NCBI GenBank assembly: GCA_024741835.1
Contig: JAENRP010000313.1
Location: forward strand, 30,716 to 51,893
DNA: 21,178 nucleotides
Source of the DNA: Diplocarpon mali
Taxonomy: Eukaryota > Ascomycota > Leotiomycetes > Helotiales > Drepanopezizaceae
Direction: 5' to 3'
Position numbers and translations under genes: made by a program. This document shows, piece by piece, positions 10,605-19,814 of the stretch (positions within the stretch are counted from its first letter, which is position 1; the number at the start of each line of letters is the position of its first letter). The notes under the pieces are model-generated. The model was not told where the DNA came from. It did not search any database and worked only from the letters and a program-made list of their open reading frames with translations.

Positions 10605-11203
10605 CTTGCTGGATGGATACAATCTGTCTCGAACGGATTACCAGAACCCCAGGGCCTACAACCACGGAACGCTGAGCATCTGTGGAATCGTCGACTTTGC
10701 TACTTATTTATGTTGAACATAGAGCAACTTCAGGGGCTCGTGTTATCCTTGGTGAGGAACTGCTTTTGTCAGTCGTGAATGATGAGCACGGGGCGGGCGT
10801 ACTCTTTCGGAAATTTGCTTGGATTACCTGGCCGCAGAGACTCTCAGTTGACTCGCATCGTGGAAACAGTATGATCATTGGCCTAAAACGCTTTGATGAC
10901 AGGAAATTAGCTGGGCTAGTTTTACTACGGCAGGGATCCCCTGAGATACAGAGACTGGTCGGAGTTTTGAGAGAAGACATGAATGCCACCGGCTTGGACG
11001 TCAATCAAGACGAGAGGAACTGTGCAACGAGCGAGATCAGACTGTCTCGGGATACGGCCCAGGCACTGCATTTGAAGAGCGCAGGAAGGCGATCTGAGCG
11101 GCTGGAGGTTCTCAGAGATAATCGAGGATATGCGTGAGCCGTACCTTTTTCCTTTCCTACGTTGACAACTCGGCCGCCTGCTTATTTCTCATCCAGAATG
11201 TCT
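10605..11203. other. Upstream region of the apsA-like gene
   Basis: This is probably the apsA promoter and 5' leader (reading leftward). A 151-codon open frame on the + strand (10682-11137) begins at GTG and resembles no family I know. The opposing - strand frame (11004-10708) is Ser/Pro/Cys-rich and equally unrecognised. I do not call either a gene. Confidence 0.4.
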
Positions 11204-11512
11204 CTATCTCGTTATTTTCCTCCTACGTGGGCTGCTGCACTGCAGAGCTATCGCCGTTTCTGCTGATGTACTATGAGCTGTACCGGTGACAGCACGTCGG
11301 GTCATAAGGAAGGATGACCGAGAGACGCGACGGCTGTTGAGGCGAAGGTAATTCGTCCTATCGTGAGGTTTGCTGCCCACGGAAGAATCATCAGTTATGG
11401 TGTTGGTGTTTGAGGCAGAGGCAGTCCATCGAGCTTCGCGGCAGACTCCACAATCCATGTCATCACCCTTGTGACAGGGCCAGTTGATACGAATTTGTAC
11501 AACTGAAGACAT
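11204..11512 (-). CDS. Hypothetical small ORF, 102 codons
   Basis: This is an ATG-initiated frame directly behind a pyrimidine-rich leader (about 11515-11550 on the - strand), as seen before many fungal start codons. The product starts MSSVVQIRINWPC and has a Cys/His cluster (C13, H14, C22, C25), then a Ser/Thr/Arg-rich remainder with no membrane segment. I recognise no family. It lies about 600 bp upstream of the apsA-like gene on the same strand, so it could also be part of that gene's leader, an exon of an unannotated gene, or chance. Confidence 0.22.
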   Translation of the reverse strand: MSSVVQIRINWPCHKGDDMDCGVCREARWTASASNTNTITDDSSVGSKPHDRTNYLRLNSRRVSRSSFLMTRRAVTGTAHSTSAETAIALQCSSPRRRKITR

Positions 11513-12004
11513 AATGGATAGGTGGGGAGGAGGGAGGGAGGGCGTACCGTCGGTGTAATCACCGTCGACCAGAAGATGGTGATAAGGGAAGCCGTGTCTC
11601 GGGTCTCTCGCAGCTATGTTTGGTTACCGGTCCCAGGTAGCTACTGAACTGCAGCAGCTGCAGCAACTGGTCCTTCGCTGTCGATGCCGACAGAGAGGCA
11701 AGAAGATAAATGAAGAAAGGAGAAAATAAAAGTTACGCGTGCTGAAGATGCAGCAACACACAGCCGGGCGCACCAATAACGGTCAGGCACCAACCATGCA
11801 AGTCGACACAGTCGTCGGAAAGGAGAGGATAAAGTGCACGGGGAGGGAAGTCATGCGAGGCATTAATACCGGTCTCGACAATATCGGCGAATGCACCTTG
11901 GATAGCAACGCAGGCAAGGCGAGATATGATGAAGGCCGAGCACCGTTCCCGGGGAACTCAGTAGTTAGTTGGCGGGACCTATTTAGGCTTTTTTTGAATA
12001 ATTT
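11513..12004. other. Non-coding stretch, nothing recognised
   Basis: It contains a G-rich run (11523-11542), CAG/CTG-rich bases near 11648-11668 and a 7-T run at about 11990-11996. The only open frames are short and without family features. Confidence 0.5.
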
Positions 12005-12480
12005 TCTGCCCACCGCCCGTCATTGAGTCCGGCTCAGGGCGGTGTCCTGATACGGCTAGCGCAAACAGGGGATCCGCCTGGCGGGTACCTCTAGCGCCCC
12101 TGTCACCTGGAGGGGAGGGCTGGTTCCCCGCCGCCCCGGAAACAGAGGTTTACTAGGTAAGGACTCGAGGCTAACCCACTCGTAGGTCTAGCCGTCGTGG
12201 GGGTGCAGCTAACAAAACACCCAATTCCTTCTTCAACCTCCTCCATCCCTACCACGACCACGTCCTGAAGCTTCACAACAACAGGCCAGCCTGGCATCGG
12301 GGCTCTGAGAGCTATCTACTCGCATTAAAGGACTGCCTCATCCCTCCTCAGACTTCGTCCGAGGGCTTCAGAGGGCCGCCACAGTCCACGGAAGCACTTC
12401 GGTCCAGTTTTCGCGCGATTTTTTCCCTCTGCCCGAGGCCCGGGTAAGGGATAGAGTAGGGGGTCTCCCGCGCCGAAAAG
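12005..12480. other. GC-rich segment rich in inverted repeats (possible structured RNA)
   Basis: Several hairpins can be read directly. CACCGCCC at 12011-12018 pairs with GGGCGGTG at 12037-12044, and TGAG (12024-12027) with CTCA (12033-12036) stacks inside it. ACAGGGG at 12065-12071 pairs with CCCCTGT at 12097-12103, and CCGC/GCGG (12074-12077/12081-12084) sits inside. CCTCAGAC at 12346-12353 nearly pairs with GTCCGAGG at 12357-12364; its single A-C mismatch becomes a G-U pair if the - strand is transcribed. A 6-T run at about 12420 would suit Pol III termination on the + strand. The motifs I know for RNase P, RNase MRP, SRP RNA, U1, U2 and U3 were not found, so no family is assigned. Confidence 0.35.
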
Positions 12481-13740
12481 GGGGGGGCGTACGTATGGTA
12501 GCTACGCACCGCTCCTGTTTCTCTACAATCTATCCGCGACTGACTGAAAATCAGGTCCAGCGCATATCAAGTTTCGTTGCCTCGGAGTAAAGGAGAGACA
12601 GCAAAGTCGCCTTGCGCTTGGCCGGAGGGCTTGCATGATGTATCTTCGGTCTTTGCAGAGTATATAACATCAGGCCAATGAGTTTACGGGTTGGGGCAAT
12701 TCCAAAGCAAGACTCTGCCCCCCCGGAGGCACGACGGGGATCTCGAAAACCCCCTGTGAAGCAAAGGCCCTGCGAATCTGAACTTCGGTGCTGGTATAGC
12801 TCTTGTTATGTTCCATTGTAATCAAGAAGAGAGGCAAGCCCAATCTGCTCGCGAACATCTTGGTCCAGCAGCGATGAATTCCTCGGAGATTCGCTTATCT
12901 GATGGTCAATCTCAAGGCATGTATTCAGTACTCGAAGACAGGGGCATACGATGACCGCCGTGCTTTGGTAATTGCAAAGTAATCTATCTCGTCGCAGGCT
13001 AGATAAGCACCAAATAAAAGAGTCCTTCACTTATCAAACCTGATAATTGCACTTGGCCGCGAGAGCTTCCCCTTGCCATTATGCTGATATGCCGTCTGTT
13101 TGGCCTGCAACAAGGTGCCTATCCTCGTCCATACGAGGTAGTACTCCTCAAGCCGCTCGGTCAACAGGGGTTGAAAGATACGGTACCCGCTCAACGGAGG
13201 TGCTCCCGGAGGTTCCTTTCTCCTTAACCCTCTTCCCCCTATCCCGAGGGTACTGGGAAGTATAATTTCTGAATATTCAGAACAGCAAACAAAATACTCG
13301 AAAGTATCACAATCAAGCCATGAGGAGAAAAACCTGCAAACCTCAGGCATCAACAACGGTGTGTAGAACACAATTGTATGGGTGGGATTTTCCTTCTGTG
13401 TTTTTTTTTTTGTGTTTTGCTTTTCCCCCCCAATCCTGGTGGGATCAGACAGTACTTAGCTGCTGTCCCGGTAGCTACTCAGCCTTCGATATTTGCACAC
13501 AAAATTAATAAACTGAACAATATCCTGGAGTAGAGTAAAACTATAGGCTTTCCGATGCACCTCAACCCGGAATCAAGAACGAATCGGGGGTACCGCGGTG
13601 ATCTCGTGCTCCATATTCGCAATGTACTCGGCACCACAGGATATCGACGGGGGGCGACTGTGATTGAGGGGACGGACCGGGGAGCTCAAAGGAGAAAGTG
13701 GATGCTATTGAGTATAGGGGGTAAAGAGGGGATGGCAAGC
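12481..13740. other. Non-coding stretch, no gene supported
   Basis: Short - strand frames at 13371-13027, 13030-12806 and 12858-12670 follow one another closely in different frames. They could be a decayed gene, but no domain or motif is recognisable in any of them. A poly-T run (about 13402-13411) is followed by a C run (13424-13430). No tRNA or repeat family was recognised. Confidence 0.4.
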
Positions 13741-16010
13741 TGACGTACGGGGTACCATGCTCGACCGTGTACAGGGTTTTGGTCCAGAGCACTCTACGAG
13801 TACTATCAGGTGGGCTTTATCTGGTCCTACGACGCCATACCTACCTCGCACGTGCTCACATCTTCCAAAGAGCTGCGAAGATTGGCATATAAAAGCGGGT
13901 ATCCAATACTTAGAATTAAGGGTAAGGGGAGAACAGAGTGGTTACTAACTCACTCTCTACTGCAGTACGAGACCTTTCCTGGAGTACGGGTAGGTACTTG
14001 TGCTCGTATGGGAGTACAGAGTAATAGCCGCTAGTCGTAGAACAAGGCGAGCTAGGGATTATAGTTATTGTCAATTTGTTTTGTACTTGAACCACGACTC
14101 TCGGAAGTCTTGCATGGGCACGTTCGTCTCTACCCTGGCCTGATGCATGCGGATATACCATGTCTTGGACCAACGCATGCCTCCCCGACATGGGACATAG
14201 TACAGAGTACGGCGTCCGGTGACATCCTGGGTACTCTCGTCGCTACCGAGTACTTCTGTTCGCGCACAGCTGCACACTTCTCGCCCATGTCAAGTTGTCC
14301 AGAGCCAGGTCCAACATCCGGTCAGGACAGGTCGTGACAGGTCGTGACAGCCGGCGATTGACAAGCTGTCGTCGGTATCACGAAAGTCGGAAAATCAAGG
14401 TGAGAGCGACCGAGTGTAGTCACTCTTCCCCCGCCCCGCCCGAGTGGCTGCGAATGTGGACCTCGGGATTCCTGGTGTTCAGCTGAGTTTCTGGTTGGTC
14501 AAAGACTCTATGGTGGGGGAGGTGGGGAGGAAGAGATCTAGAGTGGAAAACAATTAGAGAGGAATAATAACAGAAAAAAAGGGGGATGCGGAGTGTCTTT
14601 CCCGTGGCCCTTCTTCACGAGTAATGCTAGTGCGGATGAAAAAGGAGAAGAGGATACCTTCATGTACGAGTAATGCCAAAGGGTATTAAAAGCGGAAAAG
14701 GACGAGCACGAGTAAGCAAAGCCAGTACTCGTAGTAATAATGGCAGTGCGTGTAGAGTAAACAGCGGGCAGGGACAAATCCCCAATATGTCTACCTTTCA
14801 TATGTACATGCACTACCCGGCACGAGGTGAGTACTGTCGTAGTGAAACGCGGCCGTGCGGAGCTCATTATGACCCTGCAAATTTCACTTTAGATATCAGC
14901 GTTCCAGGGCTCCGGATCTATGTACTCCACCAGCGTACTGTGATCGTCCCCGGCCACGGTATCACTGGTCCTGCTCAGTCACGTCACGTAGCAAAGAAGC
15001 ATCAGATGTTACTTGCTATTAATATACACAGTACCTGTAGATGTGCTTCTCATGAATCATTCATCGGAGGGCCAAAGTACCCAACTTTGGCAAGATAGAT
15101 ACTTAGTGCCTTGTACAGATACAGTCGAGCCGAGCCGAGCCGAGCCGAGCCGTTCGTCCCATCTGTCAGACCCATCATTGGATGTCGGAGATGGGTGCAC
15201 TGTGTACTATTTACTATGTACGAGGACTCCGTACCCGGTCCTGTCGCTTCTGCGGAGTACGCACTCATGCAGCAGCGCACTTCTTGCACTCCCATGCTAC
15301 AGAAATGGGACAAATTTGCTCTTACTTTGTAGAATCCCGGAGTTCCGGGAGCATGCTTGTCTTGAGCCTCTAGGCCCGAAACGGAATCGTACTCTCAAAA
15401 TCGTGGGCGCAATGATTAGAGACGAATCCGACTGTCTCTTAAATCCTCGACACTCCTAGTCACTTGAACCACGTTGACCGCTTTTCAACCGCCTTGCTTC
15501 GAGTTGCTGTAGATTCAAATCGATGTGATGATACAGCGTCGCTATCTGACTAACCTAGGTACTGGAGTGAGGGTACTCGGTACCTGCCGCTCCATACTAT
15601 GGTGCTATCACGTACCTAGGTACTTGGAGGTAAACTGCGTTGTTGCCTCGCGCAGGCTCCGTAGAGACCCGATCCATCCTCAAACCCAATGCTCCCGATC
15701 TAAAGACCAGTCTGATCCCCCCCCGCCGAATCAGAAAATCATCCGCGAAACCTTCCAGCCCCCACCCCCCCTCAGCCCATTCATGGGATTTCTTCGGCGG
15801 TAGCAAAGGCGAGAAAGAAGCCACTACTACATTAAAGTAAAACCCCTTGAGCCAGGCGAGGAGATCCAGGGGAGGAGATGCAGGAGATGTGCATCATGGA
15901 ACTTCCAAAAGGAGTTAGATGATCTTGGCCTGGGCAGAGCCCAAAGTGCTGCTGCATTGCATCTGCAACAGTACTGTGTACTGCATATTACGAGCAGTAC
16001 GACGGACGTT
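13741..16010. repeat. GTAC-rich non-coding block
   Basis: By eye the palindrome GTAC occurs about 35 times in 2.27 kb, against about 9 expected by chance. It is often in the context GAGTAC/GTACTC, and twice in ACCTAGGTAC (about 15554 and 15612). The density is much lower in the apsA coding region. No protein gene is supported. A frame at 15640-15840 (+) and another crossing about 15800-16060 (+), with WNFQKELDDLGLGRAQSAAA, are unrecognised. Confidence 0.6.
15126..15152. repeat. 5-bp tandem repeat CGAGC, about 5.4 copies
   Basis: Five perfect CGAGC units are followed by CG. The repeat lies in the GTAC-rich non-coding block. Confidence 0.9.
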
Positions 16011-16255
16011 GTTGCAGGCCGAATAGACTTCATATTAGTCCGTTATCGAGGGGGGTCAATTGGTTGAAGTGCAATTATAAACTCCAAAAGAATGTTGTAT
16101 AGTTGTAGGAATATAGTGATTATCGGTCACGTGAAGGGCCATATGCAAAGCCTTGGCATAGGCAGTATTACTTTACTTTAGATCTCCCTTATTTTATAAT
16201 AACTATTAATAACTATTAAAAGGCAGAGGGGGCGTTAGAAGCTTATAGAGGTAAA

Positions 16256-16360
16256 GATATGATATTGGTAAGAGTTAAGGATAGAAGGTTACCCCTTTTT
16301 TCCTAAAGCTATATACGTCTTAATATTATATTAACTAAGTAGTATAGTTACTATTGGTAC
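16256..16360 (-). repeat. Inverted fragment of LTR family B
   Basis: It matches the reverse complement of LTR B around the landmark GGTAAGAGTTAAGGA..GGTTACCCCTTTTTTCC and the downstream ATACGT motif. Only about 100 bp can be aligned by eye. The flanking AT-rich DNA (16040-16255 and 16361-16730) shows no recognisable coding relic. Confidence 0.65.
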
Positions 16361-16730
16361 GCAGATTCCTATACAGGAGGCAAGTGACCCTTGTTCCTAG
16401 GGTTATCTTATAAAGACGTATTATATGCGATTAGAGTGGTTTTATATATATTTTAAATGGTTATATAACTAGAGGACTTTGGAAGGATGTTTATAATTGC
16501 CTAAGAGGGACTATAAGAAGGAAGGGATTTAGAGGTATAAAGTTACTATCTTAATTATATATAAAGAAGATAGATATTATATTAGTACTATTGAACCTAT
16601 TATGGTGGGGATTACGTAACTGGCGCCTTTGGCGCACGGACCCTACTATTATTAGAGATTCTTTTATAGTAATGCTTTTCTTCTTTTAGAACTATCAATT
16701 ACTACTTTATAGATATAGATACTATAAAGC

Positions 16731-16971
16731 TTAGGGGGGTAATATAAGAATAGGCCTAAGGGAAGACCTAAAAACAAGAGGAGGGAGTACTATAATTAGG
16801 CTTCTCTAAGATAAGGTATTAGGAACAAATCCCAAGTTAAGGGTATATTTAAGGACTATAGCACTGCGCGCCTATCTTTATATATAGAAGAGGTCCCTTT
16901 TATTATCTTATTATCCTACGCTAATTATATAATTTATATTATAAGATCCTACCTATTTTAAAGTCTTTATA
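16731..16971 (+). mobile_element. Possible polypurine tract and LTR of a third element
   Basis: A G-run (TTAGGGGGGT at 16731-16740) is followed by a segment with a TATA-like GGGTATATTTAAGGAC (about 16841-16856), an arrangement seen at the 3' end of LTR elements. No second copy lies in the window, so the LTR boundaries cannot be set. B-type LTR sequence begins directly afterwards. Confidence 0.3.
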
Positions 16972-17488
16972 TATTGAGATAGGTGATATAGCTATCACTC
17001 TGATATATTATCATATGACCCTATTGCTTAGTTAATAGGATATTAATACGTATATATTTATAAGGAAGAAAGGGGTAACCTTCCTTCCTTAACTTTTACT
17101 AATATATTAACTATCGACCTTTAAAAGCCTCCTTAACCTATTGCGCTAACTTACTTAAGCTTAATAGGTTATAAGCCTTAGCTAAACTGATAATTGATTA
17201 TTAACTTCTTTTAAAAAGCACTTGCGCTGCAGCTATTAGTAGGAAGTTGAACGAGACTTATAGTAAGAGGTAAGCAATCGGCAAATAGGAAGTATAATTC
17301 CCTATTTGGCCAACTTATATTATAAGAGGTATGATTCCTTACTTTATAACCCTTTAGTACTATAAGAGGTATGATTCCTTGCTTTACTATATTTTATAAG
17401 AGGTATGATTCCTTGCGTTATAGTTTAAAAAACCCTTTTCGATAAGAGGACTTCCTCCTTATTTAATACTTCTATAATACCTGCTATT
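16972..17488 (+). repeat. LTR of family B, copy 1
   Basis: It is a direct repeat of 19221-19738, nearly colinear, both about 518 bp, from TATTGAGAT(A/G)GGTGATATAG to ATACCTGCTATT. The ancestral 5' end was probably TG, now TA. It contains three to four copies of an internal motif, AGAGGTATGATTCCTTGCTTTA, spaced 30-45 bp apart (about 17305-17420). Its right end is cut by the LTR of element A, so it is not followed by element B coding sequence. Confidence 0.85.
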
Positions 17489-17732
17489 TGTTACGACTAG
17501 CTCTGGAGCGTACAGTAGGGCGAGAATCGAATGACGCTGACTGTATTACCTCAAGAGGTACGCTATATAATAGAGAAGAAAAGATGAAGAAGAAGAGAGA
17601 GTCTTTAGTAGAGCTCCTCCAGAATAAGTACAAGTGCTTTACTAGCGTGCATATGATCCAGCCACCTCGCTACTTTAGCGTGCACCTGACTTCGCTACGT
17701 AATATAACTATGCATATAATACGGCTATAACA
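17489..17732 (-). repeat. LTR of element A (3' LTR), 244 bp
   Basis: On the + strand it reads TGTTACGACTAG...CGGCTATAACA, with perfect 5-bp inverted ends (TGTTA/TAACA) that include TG..CA. The polypurine tract lies to its right when read on the - strand, so this is the 3' LTR of a - strand element. It keeps many CpA and TpG dinucleotides and is clearly less mutated than its surroundings. It is inserted at the extreme end of LTR B copy 1. Confidence 0.8.
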
Positions 17733-17747
17733 CTACCTCCCCCCTTT
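17733..17747 (-). other. Polypurine tract of element A
   Basis: The - strand reads AAAGGGGGGAGGTAG directly before the LTR start TGTTATAG. This is the expected plus-strand primer site and fixes the orientation of element A as leftward. Confidence 0.8.
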
Positions 17748-17970
17748 GAAAAACTGCGCCCGCGCAGTTATATCTATAGGCGTATTATCCTCTAGGTCCC
17801 TATAATCGTCAACTCTATTATTATATGACTTAAGCTAGCTTAATAGCGCCCTCAATAGCCTCTTAGCTTAAGGGTTCTTTAGATAGAAATCTTAAATAGT
17901 ATATAGCGCTATTATAGCGTTAGAGCATAGGTACTATTTAAGGTCTTTATCAGCTCCTTTCTACTTAATC
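17748..17970 (-). mobile_element. Element A 3' internal non-coding sequence
   Basis: It starts with a short unmutated palindrome (CTGCGCCCGCGCAG near 17755-17768) and then turns AT-rich. No coding relic was recognised. Confidence 0.5.
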
Positions 17971-18167
17971 TATTGAGCTTAAGTAAGTCGGCGCAGTAGG
18001 TAAAGGAGGCTTCTAAAGGTCGATAGTCGATATATTGGTAAGAGTTAAGGAAGGAAGGTTACCCCTTTCTTCCTTATAGCTATATACGTATTAATATCCT
18101 ACTGATTAAGTAGTAAAATTATATAATAATATATTAAAGTGATAGCTATATCACCTATCTTAATACC
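17971..18167 (-). repeat. Inverted fragment of LTR family B
   Basis: About 200 bp match the reverse complement of the first 200 bp of LTR B, ending in GATAGCTATATCACCTATCTTAATA. The fragment lies between the stop codon and the polypurine tract of element A. It therefore is a truncated insertion there, or element A carried it. Confidence 0.8.
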
Positions 18168-18312
18168 CTTACTTAGACCTTACTCTAATTGACCTACAGT
18201 TAGGAAAATAATAACTATCCTTTTATACTAATCCAACTCTTAAGTATCTCTTTAAATTAAAAACAATTAATTAATAGTAACCTCTATTGAAATTACCAAA
18301 CTCTACTCGTAA

Positions 18313-18457
18313 GGTAGGACTAGGAGTCAAATTTCCTAAAAGCGTTCCTTTATAAGACTATATGACTTAACTCGCAGTCTAGGCTTAGGAGTCGATTTAA
18401 AAACTTTCTTTTATAAGATTATATAACCTAACTTATAGGATAGGCCTAAGAGTCGTC
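18313..18457 (-). repeat. Tandem repeat, unit about 61-65 bp, about 2.3 copies
   Basis: The landmark TAGGAGTC recurs at 18321 and 18386 and as TAAGAGTC at 18447. The intervening sequences are similar (TTTATAAGA(C/T)TATAT.AC.TAAC). The repeat lies just beyond the stop codon of the element A relic, in its 3' untranslated part (18168-18485). Confidence 0.65.
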
Positions 18458-18485
18458 CTTAAGCCTATTAAGCCTTTACTATCTT

Positions 18486-19220
18486 TTACAACCCTAGTAT
18501 ATCTTTAAATGCTTCGAACTTTATAACTATCTTTAATAGCTTTATAAATCTATCTGCTACTATTTAATTAATTAAGATATAAGTAATTGATAACTTATTT
18601 TTTATAATAAGGTTATAGATAAAGTAGTAGGTAATATTAATATATTTTGATCGCTTATATAAGTATAGATTTTTTATAAGTGCAATCGCCCTTATATTAT
18701 CTACTTAAAGATTAATATAGTTCCTATCTTATTTAATATACTTAGCGAAACTTATATTTTTTAAAACTTAAGCGATTTATAATCCTTACTTGCAATTTAA
18801 TAATATTAATATATATTCGGCCTTAGTACTTGCGATAGCTACTGATTTCTACTTCCTACTTCCTTATAATATAGGTCTACTATATAGTACTGCTACGCTT
18901 TTAGATATACTTTTTTAACCTTTTATATTTACCTAATCGGAATTGGTATATACCTTAAGCTTTATACTTATATATTTTGTTAATCTGTATCTTACCTTTT
19001 ATATAATTATTAATCGAAGGTACTTTTTAAATCGCTTAATTATATTCTTATATTAAATCGTTAGATCCTTTAAGTTCTAACTAAGTTGCTTAATAATAAA
19101 GGCGATATCTGGTCTTATATATATTATAGTATATATAATTGCTTTAATATCCTATTAGTACTTCTTCAGATCTCCTTTCTACTTATTTTCATTAGTAGGC
19201 TCTAACTTATTATACTTTCA
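18486..19220 (-). pseudogene. Ty1/Copia pol C-terminus with RNase H, RIP-inactivated (element A)
   Basis: The - strand, in one constant frame ending at TAA 18488-18486, reads the standard Copia order. First comes a YxxDIxAIIY-like segment and IRPDIAF (19118-19098), then the RNase H region with YTNSD-stop (near 18950) and SVAIASTKAEY (near 18850-18818). DNIRAIALIKN, YKRSKYINI and IVADRFIKLLK..FEAFKDILGL follow, up to the stop. Many in-frame TAG/TAA codons stand where Trp or Gln is expected, as C-to-T/G-to-A change predicts. No indel breaks the frame. The catalytic reverse-transcriptase part is missing because a B-type LTR interrupts the relic at 19221. The rest should lie to the right of the window. 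It cannot encode a functional protein. Confidence 0.9.
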
Positions 19221-19738
19221 TATTGAGATGGGTGATATAGCTATTACTCTGATGTATTGTTATATGACCCTACTGCTTAGTTAATAGGATGTTGATACGT
19301 ATATAGCTGTAGGGAAGAAAGGGGTAACCTTCCTTCTTTAACTCTTACTAATATATCGACTATTGACCTTTAGAAGCCTCCTTTACCTACTGCGCTGACT
19401 TACTTAAGCTTAATAGGTTATAAGCCTTAGATAGACTGATAATAGATTATTAACTTCCTTTAGAAAGCACTTGCGCTGCAACTATTAGTAGGAAGTTGAA
19501 CGAGACTTATAGTAAGAGGCGAGTAATTGGCGAATAGGAGGTATGATTCCTTATTTAGCTAACCTATATTACAAGAGGTATGATTCCTTGCTTTATAATC
19601 CCTTTGGTACTGCAAGAGGTGTAATTCCTTGCTTTACTATGTTTTATAAGAGGTATGATTCCCTACATTATAGCCTAAAAACCCTTTTCGATAAGAGGAC
19701 TTCTTCCCTATTTAATACTTTTATAATACCTGCTATTT
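19221..19738 (+). repeat. LTR of family B, copy 2 (5' LTR of element B)
   Basis: This 518-bp direct repeat of 16972-17488 differs mostly by transitions. It interrupts the element A coding relic on its left and is followed by a gag-like relic on its right, so it is a 5' LTR. Copies of the internal motif (A/G)AGAGGTATGATTCC lie at about 19538, 19573, 19612 (GTGTAATTCC variant) and 19647. The true end may be a few bases further right (a CA at 19742-19743), because copy 1 is cut short here. Confidence 0.85.
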
Positions 19739-19814
19739 AATCACTTTAACCTTTTAATAGGAGGAGTGCCCTTAACTATTTAATTTATTTAATTTTAATG
19801 CAATTCTATTCGAA
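19739..19814 (+). other. Element B leader with expected primer-binding site
   Basis: This short segment lies between the 5' LTR and the first ATG of the gag relic and should hold the tRNA primer-binding site. No clear match to a tRNA 3' end could be recognised through the mutations. Confidence 0.4.

Noticed and set aside
10682..11137. 151-codon open frame on the + strand, divergent from apsA
   Set aside because: It starts at GTG, matches no known family, and the opposite strand is open over the same span. There is insufficient support.
12011..12044. Resemblance of CACCGCCCGTCATTGA to the 3' end of small-subunit rRNA
   Set aside because: The similarity is limited to about a dozen bases. The bases are explained by a local hairpin and no other rRNA sequence follows.
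12670..13371. Chain of short - strand frames as one frameshifted gene
   Set aside because: Joining them needs several frame changes and no segment shows a recognisable domain.
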